Source of the DNA: Desulfofustis glycolicus DSM 9705
GTDB taxonomy: Bacteria; Desulfobacterota; Desulfobulbia; Desulfobulbales; Desulfocapsaceae
Direction of reading: 5' to 3'
DNA length: 64,000 nt
Assembly: GCF_900130015.1 (NCBI RefSeq)
Contig: NZ_FQXS01000005.1
Location: 1-64,000, forward strand
Both the position numbers and the translations under genes were made by a program. The notes under the pieces were generated by a model. The model worked only from the letters and a program-made list of their open reading frames with translations, was not told the origin of the DNA and searched no databases. Shown in pieces: positions 1 through 7,223 of this stretch. The number at the start of each line of letters is the position of its first letter. Position 1 is the first letter of the stretch.

Positions 1-161
1 ACAACTTCAAATAAGGGCTCTGTATCGCATTACTGCTCTGCAGATCCCTCTGCGTCAAAAGACGCGTCGGGCCCGTTTGCACGTATGTTGTTATTCAGTT
101 GTCAAGGATCGCTACAAACGCCGCAAGCGGCGCGCACCAATGAGTGGTGCAGAAGAGCATA
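1..161 (-). promoter_or_regulatory. probable rRNA operon leader with boxA-like antitermination motif
   Basis: Below the P2 promoter the minus strand has no credible gene. At 90-110 it reads GATCCTTGACAACTGAATAA, a boxA-like string of the kind found just before 16S or 23S rRNA genes, where NusB/NusE-dependent antitermination complexes load. Two small hairpins precede it. The sequence reaching position 1 shows no 16S start yet, so the rRNA gene should begin just outside the window. The match is by resemblance; sequence beyond position 1 would decide it. Confidence 0.5.
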
Positions 162-190
162 AATCTATCAATTCGCCGACGCTCTGTCAA
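162..190 (-). promoter_or_regulatory. downstream sigma70-type promoter of a probable rRNA operon (P2)
   Basis: On the minus strand a perfect TTGACA (185-190), 17-base spacer and TAGATT (162-167) form a strong promoter. It is 117 bases downstream of the P1-like site and points the same way. No open reading frame follows in the remaining leader, only two short hairpins (about 135-150 and 119-132) and the boxA-like motif near 90-110, which fits an untranslated rRNA leader. Confidence 0.6.
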
Positions 191-278
191 GCCCTAATCA
201 GCCTCGCTCGTCGCTTTCGGCACCGCCCCGAAACCCCCGGCACGGCCTGGCGGCCGGCCCGTGCTTCAGGACCGCGGC

Positions 279-307
279 ACACTACTTGATTCACCCGGGG
301 GTGTCAA
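279..307 (-). promoter_or_regulatory. upstream sigma70-type promoter of a probable rRNA operon (P1)
   Basis: On the minus strand a TTGACA hexamer (302-307) is followed after exactly 17 bases by TAGTGT (279-284). It is the upstream member of a tandem pair pointing left out of the window. Tandem strong promoters followed by a boxA-like element are typical of rRNA operon leaders; the operon itself is not in view, so the assignment is inferred. A GC-rich hairpin (about 239-264) lies between the two promoters. Confidence 0.55.
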
Positions 308-357
308 TAGGTTTCCGCTTTAAAAATGAGTTGTTGATCAGGATTGTATTGGAAAAA

Positions 358-645
358 TTACAGATCCTCTGTCCATCTCGTCAGTACTGCGATGATTTTT
401 TTAGCCTGCTCGGGACTGGAGATATTAAATTTTGATTTGGGAATATAGCTGCCCTGGCGTTTTTGGTAACGTCTGATGGTATACATGTCGTTCCCGTAAT
501 CTCCCGTTGTCTTGTTACGGTTGCGGTAACGAAACAAGATGGTGGTCCAGGCGCCTTTCGAAAGGATCTCCTTATCAATTTCCTCGACTAGGACGACCCC
601 GTCTTCTTCGTACTGGACCGTTAGCGCTTCTGCGTCTTCACTCAT
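358..645 (-). CDS. small PC4-like (transcriptional coactivator p15 type) protein
   Basis: A 95-residue protein. The C-terminal two thirds (IRRYQK, PKSKF, ISSPEQAKKI) have the pattern of the PC4/p15 fold: a basic beta-sheet strand, a short turn, then a helix beginning near SPEQA. PC4-like proteins bind single-stranded DNA or RNA; bacterial members are mostly uncharacterised. The N-terminal part is acidic (SEDAEALTVQYEEDG). The ATG at 645 overlaps the thioesterase stop by 8 bases, so the two are probably co-translated. A longer reading starting at 888 is just the thioesterase region in another frame and was discarded. The fold assignment rests on pattern only; a structure-profile search would test it. 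Confidence 0.6.
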   Translation of the reverse strand: MSEDAEALTVQYEEDGVVLVEEIDKEILSKGAWTTILFRYRNRNKTTGDYGNDMYTIRRYQKRQGSYIPKSKFNISSPEQAKKIIAVLTRWTEDL

Positions 646-1174
646 TTTTGCTCGTTGTGCTGAGGTTCGTGCTCTTAAAAAAGCACACTTTTCGTTCCTG
701 GGCTTGGCAGCTCCGGCGGACGGCGTCTGGGTCGGCCGGTTGATAGGGCGGAACCGGAGTTGGCCGTTGCTGCTCGTCGAGAGCGACAAAGGACAGATAA
801 GCGGAAGCGATATGCCTGACGATTCCCGTCCGCAGATCTTCCGCCTCGACGCGAACGCCGATTTCCATCGACGTTCTGCCGACACCATTTATTGATGCCT
901 TGAGCGTCAACAGGTTGCCGATATAGACCGGACGGTGGAAATCGAGTCGGTCTATGGCCGCCGTGACCACGGTTGTCCGAGCGTGCTTCATGGCAACGAC
1001 GCTGGCGGCATCGTCAATCAGTTTCATGATGTCACCACCGTGGATGTTGCCATCCGGATTGGCGTGCGTTGGCAACATCACGTGCGACATAACAACCTGG
1101 CAATGATAGGTCTTGCTCATGGGGTCGACCGTCGGCAAAATGGTTGCCTGCTCGAAAAAATCATGAGCATGCAA
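638..1174 (-). CDS. acyl-CoA thioesterase, hotdog fold (YciA/BACH class)
   Basis: A 178-residue hotdog-fold thioesterase that should hydrolyse acyl-CoA to free acid and CoA in the cytosol. The family signature is visible at about residues 38-54: HANPDGNIHGGDIMKLID, matching the HxNxxGxxxGG core of YciA-like enzymes, where an Asp/Asn next to the helix is catalytic. The rest (strand blocks around VVTAAIDRLDF and SMEIGVRVEAE) fits a single hotdog domain. The tail after about residue 145 is a low-conservation extension. The ATG at 1174 has no strong ribosome site; an internal ATG at 1120 (MSKTYH) gives a length closer to relatives and is a good alternative. It sits 34 bases after clpB and overlaps the PC4-like gene. 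Confidence 0.82.
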   Translation of the reverse strand: MHAHDFFEQATILPTVDPMSKTYHCQVVMSHVMLPTHANPDGNIHGGDIMKLIDDAASVVAMKHARTTVVTAAIDRLDFHRPVYIGNLLTLKASINGVGRTSMEIGVRVEAEDLRTGIVRHIASAYLSFVALDEQQRPTPVPPYQPADPDAVRRSCQAQERKVCFFKSTNLSTTSKNE

Positions 1175-1208
1175 CCATATTCACTCAAAAAGGTAAAGGA
1201 TAAAGCCG

Positions 1209-3842
1209 TCAGTCGACCAGCTCGGCCTCGACTACCGGTGGCTCTTCTTTCGTTTTCGTAAAAGTGATGCCGTTGTCGTCGGCATCCACTAGGATGACGT
1301 CATCTTCGCCGAAACGCCCCTCAAGGATTTCCATGGCAAGGGGGTCTTCGATCTGCTTTTGAATGGCCCGTTTCAGCGGGCGGGCGCCGAAGAGCGGATT
1401 GTAGCCGGTGGACACGAGAAACTGCTTGGCGTTCTTGCTGAACCTGATGGTCACCTTGCGATCGGTGAGTCGTTTGGCCAGTCGTCGCAGCTGGATATCG
1501 ACGATGCCGACCATGTCTTCTCTGGTCAACGACTTGAAGACGATGGTTTCGTCGATCCGATTGAGAAACTCCGGCTTGAAATGATGATGCAAGATTTCCT
1601 CAATCTGATTCCTGATCTGTTGTTCGTCGACATGCTCTTCGGTCATGCGCATGATCAGGTCGCTGCCCAGGTTCGAGGTCATGATCAAAATGGTGTTCTT
1701 GAAATCGACGGTGCGCCCCTTGCCGTCAGTCATCCGGCCGTCATCGAGAACCTGCAGCAGGACATTGAAGACATCAGCGTGGGCTTTTTCGATCTCGTCG
1801 AGCAGAATCACCGAATAAGGGCGCCGTCTTACCGCCTCGGTCAGGTAGCCGCCTTCGTCATAGCCGACATAACCGGGAGGTGCGCCAATCAGTCGGGCGA
1901 CCGAGTGTTTTTCCATAAATTCCGACATGTCGATGCGGATCATCGCCTGCTCGCTGTCAAATAGAAAATCGGCCAGAGAGCGAGCCAGTTCGGTTTTGCC
2001 GACACCGGTCGGCCCGAGGAAAATGAAAGAGCCGAGTGGGCGGTCCGGATCCTGCAAACCGGCGCGGGCCCGACGGACGGCATTGGCCACGGCGACAATA
2101 GCCTCTTGTTGGCCGATGACCCGGCGCCGCAATGCTTGTTCGGCTTGCAGCAGTTTCTCCTTTTCACCTTCAAGCAGCTTGTCCACCGGAATAGACGTCC
2201 ATTTGGCGACCACGGCGGCGATATCTTCGGCGCTGACCTCTTCTTTGAGCATCTGATGACCGGCCTGGATTTCCTGCAGGTGCTGATTCTCCCGCTGCAT
2301 CTGCTGTTCCAGCGCGACAATGGTGCCGTAACGGAGCTCGGCGACTTTGCTGAGATCCCCCTGGCGTTCGGCCTGTTGTGATTCGAGATGGGCCCGTTCA
2401 ATATCCTCCTTGATCTTTCTGATCCGACCGATGGTCTCTCGCTCCAGGGACCATTGTGCCTTCATACCGTTGAGTCGATCGTTGAGATCGGCGATCTTGC
2501 GTTGCAGGTCTTCGAGGCGATCTTTCGAGGCCTTGTCCTTTTCTTTTTTCAGGGCCTCTTGTTCGATCTCCAGTTTTATTCGCTGGCGATCGAGTTCGTC
2601 TATCTCGGTGGGCATCGAATCGATTTCGATGCGTAGCCGGGAAGCAGCCTCGTCGATCAGATCGATCGCCTTGTCGGGCAGAAACCGATCGGTGATATAG
2701 CGGTTGGAAAGAATCACGGCCGCGACGGTAGCCGCATCCTGAATCCGGACACCGTGGTGTATTTCATATTTTTCCTTGATACCGCGCAGGATGGCGATCG
2801 AGTCTTCCTCGCTCGGCTCCTGGACCACAACCGGCTGGAAGCGTCGTTCCAGTGCGCTGTCTTTTTCGATATACTTGCGATACTCGTCAAGGGTGGTTGC
2901 TCCGACGCAATGGAGTTCTCCACGGGCCAGGGCGGGCTTGAGCATGTTCGAGGCATCCATCGACCCCTCTGCCGCGCCGGCGCCGACGAGGGTATGGATT
3001 TCATCGATAAACAGGATGATTTCACCGCTGCGTTTTTCCACCTCTTTCAAAACAGCCTTCAGCCGGTCTTCGAACTCGCCGCGGTATTTGGCGCCGGCGA
3101 CCAGGGAGCCGAGGTCGAGGCCGATAACCTGTTTGCCCTGCAAGGTGGCGGGAATGTCACCGTTGACGATGCGCTGTGCCAGTCCTTCGACGATGGCGGT
3201 CTTACCGACGCCCGGCTCACCGATCAGCACCGGGTTGTTCTTGGTGCGGCGCGACAGCACCTGGATAATACGACGAATCTCCTCGTCCCGGCCGATGACC
3301 GGGTCAAGCTTGCCCCGCTTGGCGATGTCGGTCAGGTTTTTGCCATATTTTTCCAGCGCCTGGTATTTCTCTTCCGGATACGGGTCGGTGACCCGCTGGT
3401 TGCCGCGAATGGTGGTCAGGGCCTGCAGGAAGTTCTTTTCTTGCACGCCCATATCCCTGAGGATTCTGGCCAGGTTCTGCTTGCCGTCTTTGATTAGTGC
3501 CAGGAAGATATGCTCCTGGGAGACATACTCGTCCTGCATCTGGTTGGCCACAGCGAAGGCTCCATCAAGGACCTTGCGCACATCGCCGGACAGATAGATC
3601 TGTCCGGCACCTGAACCGGACACCGTCGGGAGCGCGTCGATCTGAGAATTGACCTCTGCGAGGACCTGTGCCGGAGCTATCCCCATTTTCTGCAAAGCAG
3701 GGACAACGACTCCGTCGGGTTGTTCCAGGATCGCCTTGGTCAGGTGGGCCGGAGTTATCTCTTGATTGCCACGTTCAGAGGCGAGCTGTTGTGCCGCCTG
3801 GATCGCTTCCTGCGATTTAAGGGTGAATTTATCGAATTGCAT
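1209..3842 (-). CDS. clpB: ATP-dependent disaggregase ClpB
   Basis: The 877-residue Hsp100 disaggregase, which with DnaK extracts and refolds aggregated protein in the cytosol. Visible parts in order: Clp N-domain (about 1-145), first AAA+ module with Walker A GEPGVGKT (about 208-215) and Walker B LFIDEIHT, the long coiled-coil middle domain (about 405-525, rich in E/K/Q) that separates ClpB from other Clp ATPases, second AAA+ module with GPTGVGKT (about 605-612), and the C-terminal small domain. There is no ClpP-binding loop to suggest a protease partner. Length is normal for the family. The ATG is preceded by GAGGAGA. A sigma70-like promoter lies 75-105 bases upstream; I saw no clear CIRCE element. 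The thioesterase and PC4-like genes follow. Confidence 0.97.
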   Translation of the reverse strand: MQFDKFTLKSQEAIQAAQQLASERGNQEITPAHLTKAILEQPDGVVVPALQKMGIAPAQVLAEVNSQIDALPTVSGSGAGQIYLSGDVRKVLDGAFAVANQMQDEYVSQEHIFLALIKDGKQNLARILRDMGVQEKNFLQALTTIRGNQRVTDPYPEEKYQALEKYGKNLTDIAKRGKLDPVIGRDEEIRRIIQVLSRRTKNNPVLIGEPGVGKTAIVEGLAQRIVNGDIPATLQGKQVIGLDLGSLVAGAKYRGEFEDRLKAVLKEVEKRSGEIILFIDEIHTLVGAGAAEGSMDASNMLKPALARGELHCVGATTLDEYRKYIEKDSALERRFQPVVVQEPSEEDSIAILRGIKEKYEIHHGVRIQDAATVAAVILSNRYITDRFLPDKAIDLIDEAASRLRIEIDSMPTEIDELDRQRIKLEIEQEALKKEKDKASKDRLEDLQRKIADLNDRLNGMKAQWSLERETIGRIRKIKEDIERAHLESQQAERQGDLSKVAELRYGTIVALEQQMQRENQHLQEIQAGHQMLKEEVSAEDIAAVVAKWTSIPVDKLLEGEKEKLLQAEQALRRRVIGQQEAIVAVANAVRRARAGLQDPDRPLGSFIFLGPTGVGKTELARSLADFLFDSEQAMIRIDMSEFMEKHSVARLIGAPPGYVGYDEGGYLTEAVRRRPYSVILLDEIEKAHADVFNVLLQVLDDGRMTDGKGRTVDFKNTILIMTSNLGSDLIMRMTEEHVDEQQIRNQIEEILHHHFKPEFLNRIDETIVFKSLTREDMVGIVDIQLRRLAKRLTDRKVTIRFSKNAKQFLVSTGYNPLFGARPLKRAIQKQIEDPLAMEILEGRFGEDDVILVDADDNGITFTKTKEEPPVVEAELVD

Positions 3843-3917
3843 GGTCGTATGTTCTCCTCGGTAAGGGTGAGCTGATTTTCGTGCCGAATCGGCGAAACAA
3901 AGCGTATTTCAGGAGAG

Positions 3918-3946
3918 AACATAAGACCGTTCGGAGATGGTGTCAA
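3918..3946 (-). promoter_or_regulatory. promoter for clpB
   Basis: On the minus strand TTGACA (3941-3946), a 17-base spacer and TATGTT (3918-3923) form a good housekeeping promoter about 75 bases upstream of the clpB start. A second TTGACA lies 10 bases further upstream (about 3951-3956) without a matching -10. No heat-shock sigma32 pattern was convincing. Confidence 0.6.
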
Positions 3947-4067
3947 ACGGACATGTCAAAAAATTGACACGGCCGCCGGCGCTGTCTTTTTCTTGATAGG
4001 GACGTCTTGAGGAAGGGCCAACTATTTATCGATATGCGGCGTGATACCGGCGGCGTTCAGGAGATGC

Positions 4068-4105
4068 AAAACAGGCCCGTCCATCTTGATGGACGGGCCT
4101 GTTTT
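4068..4105 (-). terminator. intrinsic terminator after the HesB-like gene
   Basis: A perfect 16-base-pair inverted repeat (arms 4068-4083 and 4090-4105, loop TCTTGA) with T/A runs at both ends. It lies 13 bases past the HesB-like stop on the minus strand and would end that transcript; the flanking A and T tracts make it potentially bidirectional. Confidence 0.85.
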
Positions 4106-4118
4106 GTTGCTAAGTAGT

Positions 4119-4454
4119 CTAGCCGCAGCTGCCGGAACTGCAGGATCCTGAAGAGCAACCACCACCGCCAATTGGGTTGGCAGAGGAAATACCGAATCCA
4201 GATCGTGGTCCGGCCTCGACATATTCGACATTGATGGTCCCACAGGTCTCAAGCAGATTGTCTTCGACCAGGAAGGTCAAATCGTCTTGATTGTAGACTT
4301 TATCGTTTTCTTTCGGCTCATCCAGAGCCAAGCCCAATGAGGGGCCTGCTCAGCCACCCTGCATCAGGGCGACGCGCAGGGCCGAATCGATGTTGTTCTG
4401 GCTCAGGTACTCCTTTAGTTTGGAGACTGCCAGGTCCGTGACGGTGAGAGACAT
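4119..4454 (-). CDS. HesB/IscA-like selenoprotein (UGA = Sec at codon 35)
   Basis: A 111-residue A-type scaffold/carrier relative, read as one gene through an in-frame TGA at 4350-4352. Upstream of it the frame reads MSLTVTDLAVSKLKEYL and ends in MQGG; after it AGPSLGLALDEP continues without a break. In HesB/IscA proteins the conserved cysteine lies exactly in this GG-C-(S/A)G position, so Sec replaces the metal-binding Cys. HesB-like selenoproteins (TIGR01911) are an established family in selenium-using anaerobes. The C-terminus is unusual: a glycine run then CSSGSCSSGSCG, three cysteines where classic IscA has CGCG. AGGAGG precedes the ATG at 4454. The gene stands alone, with its own promoter, palindromic leader and terminator. 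Decoding requires SelB/SelC, which are not in the window. Confidence 0.9.
4327..4352 (-). promoter_or_regulatory. candidate bacterial SECIS hairpin just after the UGA codon
   Basis: Starting four bases after the UGA, the mRNA can form a 7-pair stem: CAGGCCC (4348-4342) with GGGCTTG (4335-4329), one G-U pair, closing the 6-base loop CTCATT. Bacterial SECIS elements sit directly downstream of the UGA inside the coding region and present their loop to SelB. Position and size fit, but the sequence-specific contacts vary between lineages, so this is a candidate. Confidence 0.5.
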
Positions 4455-4499
4455 GTAATCCTCCTTCTTTTGGTTCTTTGCGGCTGTGTTGAATGTCTG

Positions 4500-4515
4500 A
4501 TGCTCACGTGAGCAT
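4500..4515. repeat. perfect 16-bp palindrome in the HesB leader
   Basis: ATGCTCACGTGAGCAT is a perfect inverted repeat without a spacer, lying 24 bases downstream of the HesB -10 hexamer and 45 bases upstream of its start codon. Placement over the start of the transcript suggests an operator for a dimeric regulator. I do not recognise the regulator. Confidence 0.6.
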
Positions 4516-4538
4516 GAATCAACGCTGTTGGTACCGTC

Positions 4539-4567
4539 ACCATAAGCCTGCTGAGAAAATATGTCAA
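4539..4567 (-). promoter_or_regulatory. promoter for the HesB-like selenoprotein gene
   Basis: On the minus strand TTGACA (4562-4567), 17 bases, TATGGT (4539-4544). The predicted transcription start falls about 8 bases before the 16-bp palindrome, giving a leader of roughly 75-80 bases. Confidence 0.6.
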
Positions 4568-4660
4568 TTGATCAATTTAAATGGAGCATTAAATAGATAG
4601 AAGACGGCCAATTCCACGGAAGGCGCGATGGACGAAATTATGCTATCCGGTCTTTTTTTG

Positions 4661-4690
4661 TTGCGGCTGAAAAATGCATGATGCTAGAAT
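4661..4690 (+). promoter_or_regulatory. promoter for the phosphofructokinase gene
   Basis: TTGCGG (4661-4666), an 18-base spacer and TAGAAT (4685-4690) form a plausible housekeeping promoter about 110 bases before the start codon. The leader contains a perfect 7-pair hairpin (TTTGCCG 4738-4744 with CGGCAAA 4749-4755) with no T tract, so it is not an ordinary terminator. Confidence 0.45.
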
Positions 4691-4800
4691 CAAATTATTG
4701 TTTTTCGTATACATTCTTTCTCATGCCGGGAATGCTTTTTGCCGTCTTCGGCAAACCAGAGGTGATTGGTTGAAATCGTTGAACAAGGTGAGGGCGCTTC

Positions 4801-5886
4801 ATGAAGAAAGTGGTCATATCAACCGGCGGCGGTGACGCGCCCGGTCTCAATGCAGTTATCTATGCGGTCGTCCACGCCTGTTATCGTCGCGGCTGGGAAG
4901 TCTACGGGAGTCGGAGCGGTTACGGAGGGTTTCTCGACATCGACGAGATGGTACGCTTGACCCTTCGAGATGTTGAGGGGATTTACGCCATCGGCGGTAC
5001 CATCCTCGGGTCGACCAACAAAGGAAACCCGTTTGCCAAGCCGGTGGAAAATCTGGCCGGAGAGGTCCAGGTTGTCGATATATCGGAAAAAATAATGCGT
5101 AATTACCGGCGATTGGGGTTTGATTGCCATATTGTTATCGGGGGTGACGGCAGTTTAGAGATTGCCCATCGATTCTCCCAGCTTGGCATGAACGTGATTG
5201 GCGTGCCCAAGACGATCGACAACGATCTGATGATCACCGATAGGACGTTTGGCTTCGATACGGCAGTTTCCACGGCAACTAACGCACTAGATAAACTCCA
5301 TTCCACCGCTAAATCCCATGACCGCGTCATGGTGGTCGAAGTGATGGGTCGGGACTCGGGGTGGATTGCGCTCTATTCCGGAATTTCCGGTGGGGCCGAC
5401 GTGATCCTGATTCCTGAAATTCCATTTGATTTGGATATCGTCTGTCAGAAAATAGCCGATAACGAATTACGTGATAAACAGTATGCGATCGTTGTTGTTG
5501 CCGAAGGAGCCGCCGCCAAAGGCGGGCAAGTGATCAGCAAGGGCAGGGGTGAAATGGGACGGGAGGAGGTCGTGCTAGGCGGTGTCGGTGAATGGGTTGC
5601 CACGGAAATCCGGGAGCGTATTGAAAAAGATACCCGTTCCCTGGTACTTGGCCATCTGCAGCGCGGCGGTTCTCCGACCACCTTCGATCGGCTGCTGTCC
5701 CTGCGTTTCGGTACCGCGGCGGTTCGTCTGGTTGAGGAGGGGACCTATGGACACATGGTAGCGTTATCCTCGTCTCGGATGATCTCGGTGCCGCTGTCGG
5801 ATGCCATCAAAGGGCGGAAAAAGGTCGATCTGGCCAGTGACAAGATCCTGACTGCCCGTGATATCGGCATTTGCTTCGGCGATTGA
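4801..5886 (+). CDS. pfkA: 6-phosphofructokinase
   Basis: A 361-residue phosphofructokinase converting fructose 6-phosphate to the 1,6-bisphosphate in glycolysis. The glycine-rich start STGGGDAPGLNAVI, the phosphoryl-donor loop GGDGS (about residues 117-121), PKTIDND (about 137-143, with the catalytic Asp), and MGRDSGW are all in place. The GGDGS form, with Gly rather than Asp, indicates ATP as donor; the Lys in PKTIDND is typical of the group III/mixed branch that also includes pyrophosphate enzymes. So donor use is probably ATP but not certain. It is longer than the 320-residue E. coli enzyme. The glycosylase gene begins 18 bases downstream, probably in the same transcript. Confidence 0.92.
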   Translation: MKKVVISTGGGDAPGLNAVIYAVVHACYRRGWEVYGSRSGYGGFLDIDEMVRLTLRDVEGIYAIGGTILGSTNKGNPFAKPVENLAGEVQVVDISEKIMRNYRRLGFDCHIVIGGDGSLEIAHRFSQLGMNVIGVPKTIDNDLMITDRTFGFDTAVSTATNALDKLHSTAKSHDRVMVVEVMGRDSGWIALYSGISGGADVILIPEIPFDLDIVCQKIADNELRDKQYAIVVVAEGAAAKGGQVISKGRGEMGREEVVLGGVGEWVATEIRERIEKDTRSLVLGHLQRGGSPTTFDRLLSLRFGTAAVRLVEEGTYGHMVALSSSRMISVPLSDAIKGRKKVDLASDKILTARDIGICFGD

Positions 5887-5903
5887 CGGATCGGGGAAGT
5901 ACC

Positions 5904-6548
5904 ATGACGACGCGCCGCCGCCTGCAGGATATCTATGACCGTCTTTTTGAGCATTTCGGGCCACAACGCTGGTGGCCCGCTGAATCTGCCTTCGAGGTGA
6001 TGGTCGGTGCGGTCCTGACGCAAAATACCAATTGGCGAAATGTCACGGTTGCCATTGATCGCTTACGAGAAGGAGACTTTTTGCGCTTTGAGCGGCTGGC
6101 CGCACTTGCCGAGGCGGAACTTGCTGAAATGATTCGGCCATCGGGCTATTTTAACGTAAAAGCACGTCGCCTGCTCAACCTGTTGCGAATGATTGGCGAG
6201 CTTTATGACGGTGAGCCTGAGCGAATGCTGACGGATGAAATCGAAACGGCCCGGGCGCGGCTTCTCGCGGTAACCGGCATCGGCGAAGAGACTGCAGACT
6301 CGATCCTTCTCTATGCCGGCAATCAGCCGGTCTTTGTCGTTGATGCCTATACCTATCGTATTTGTTCCCGTCATCAGTTGATAGATGAAGAGTGTGACTA
6401 TCGGCGCCTGCAAGAGGTGTTTATGGACAACCTGCCCCGTGATGCGGCGCTTTTCAACGAATACCACGCCCTGCTGGTCATGGCAGGAAAACACTATTGC
6501 AAGAAAAAAACACCGCTTTGTGAGCGGTGTCCGCTGTGGGAGGTCTGA
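5904..6548 (+). CDS. endonuclease III-like HhH-GPD DNA glycosylase
   Basis: A 214-residue base-excision glycosylase of the HhH-GPD superfamily (COG2231-like). The helix-hairpin-helix is VTGIGEETADSI (about 123-134) and the catalytic aspartate is in VDAYTYRI (about 146-153). The lysine that gives E. coli Nth its lyase activity (GRKTAN) is glutamate here (GEETAD), so the enzyme should be a monofunctional glycosylase. The Fe-S loop has only three cysteines, C-x6-C-x2-C, ending CPLWEV and then TGA, which falls at the exact place of the fourth cysteine (C-x5-C). GGGGAAG precedes the ATG at 5904; an upstream ATG at 5871 overlaps pfkA and is less likely. A perfect 12-pair hairpin starts at the stop codon. 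Confidence 0.85.
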   Translation: MTTRRRLQDIYDRLFEHFGPQRWWPAESAFEVMVGAVLTQNTNWRNVTVAIDRLREGDFLRFERLAALAEAELAEMIRPSGYFNVKARRLLNLLRMIGELYDGEPERMLTDEIETARARLLAVTGIGEETADSILLYAGNQPVFVVDAYTYRICSRHQLIDEECDYRRLQEVFMDNLPRDAALFNEYHALLVMAGKHYCKKKTPLCERCPLWEV

Positions 6549-6593
6549 CAGGTTGTTGGGGTGGGTCAAGCCCGATGGTCACCAACAACCTGT
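6548..6593 (+). terminator. strong hairpin at the glycosylase stop codon
   Basis: Arms ACAGGTTGTTGG (6548-6559) and CCAACAACCTGT (6582-6593) pair perfectly over 12 bases, with a 22-base loop that can itself form GGGT/GCCC. The stem begins with the A of the TGA stop. No T tract follows (GTACAGAGAG), so it is either a weak or factor-assisted terminator, or a structure tied to the stop codon. It also lies 48 bases beyond the end of the convergent FlgC-like gene. Confidence 0.5.
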
Positions 6594-6640
6594 ACAGAGA
6601 GAGGAGGAGGAGAGGGAGGGCATGTATCTCGGCAGCAGCT

Positions 6641-6994
6641 TCATGCTTTTATCCGCAGCAGGCTGCCGAGCATTTCGTCTGTTGTCTCAATCGCTTTCAG
6701 AGATGCCTTGAACATGGTCGCATTGAGGTTCACGTCCGGTATCTCTGTTGCCAGCTCAACATTGGATAACTCGATCAATTCACTTCCGTTGTTCGTCTCT
6801 TCGTACTGAACGTGACCTGGGGTGGTTACCTTCTCCGTCACGCTGCGTACGCCGCCTGCTGTCGTACTGGCCTGCAGCACCCGGGTCCTTTGAAAACCCT
6901 CGCTGCTCAGGTTGGCAATATTGTCGGCGTTGGCTCGAAGCTTCGTGGTGGCGGCGTATAGACCGGACAGAGCTGATTGCAGTGGTGGAATCAT
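6641..6994 (-). CDS. solitary flagellar rod-like protein (FlgC/FlgG-type ends only)
   Basis: A 117-residue protein made of the two conserved ends of flagellar rod/hook proteins. The N-terminus (ALSGLYAATTKLRANADNIAN) matches the rod signature, including the ANxxNIAN motif, and the C-terminus (LSNVELATEIPDVNLNATMFKASLKAIETTDEMLGSLL) matches the FlgC/FlgG C-terminal helix. It is near FlgC length or shorter, with a small linker between. No other flagellar gene is nearby. Start choice: ATG at 6994 (MIPPLQ) aligns with FlgC starts; an ATG at 7006 is 4 codons upstream. Neither has a strong ribosome site. It may be a conserved satellite rod protein or have another role. Confidence 0.75.
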   Translation of the reverse strand: MIPPLQSALSGLYAATTKLRANADNIANLSSEGFQRTRVLQASTTAGGVRSVTEKVTTPGHVQYEETNNGSELIELSNVELATEIPDVNLNATMFKASLKAIETTDEMLGSLLRIKA

Positions 6995-7144
6995 GGTTAC
7001 CAGCATATTCGGGTTTCGACATGCGCACGGTGCGACGTCGTTGGCAAAACGGTACCAGCTTCTCAAGTTTTTTTGCAAATAGTGTACCGTTCTCGGCTAG
7101 TTTCTGGGGATTACTGGTTTATCCAATAGGATACGAGCCGATGG

Positions 7145-7160
7145 TCGTTTCCCGAAACGA
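7145..7160. repeat. 16-base inverted repeat upstream of the FlgC-like gene
   Basis: TCGTTTCCCGAAACGA consists of 7-base arms around a CC centre. It lies between the end of the MalT/BTAD regulator and the start of the FlgC-like gene (both minus strand). There is no T run, so an operator is more likely than a terminator. Confidence 0.35.
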
Positions 7161-7223
7161 GCCAGCGATAGCTATTGGCGTTATTGAATGACGATATTGT
7201 AATAGGCCATGCGATTTCGTTTG

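Noticed and set aside
77-289. 70-codon open frame on the plus strand
   Set aside because: It lies over the paired promoters and hairpins of the probable rRNA leader and has no ribosome site.
2776-3597. 273-codon open frame on the plus strand inside clpB
   Set aside because: Antisense to the conserved ClpB AAA+ domain; no homology pattern.
6549-6809. Sec-readthrough extension of the glycosylase
   Set aside because: The extra 80-odd codons overlap the convergent FlgC-like gene and show no family pattern; kept only as a question in the findings.
7045-7062. Possible sigma54 promoter (TGGTACC...TTGC on the minus strand) before the FlgC-like gene
   Set aside because: The GG to GC spacing is 9 instead of 10 bases and the -24 element is imperfect.
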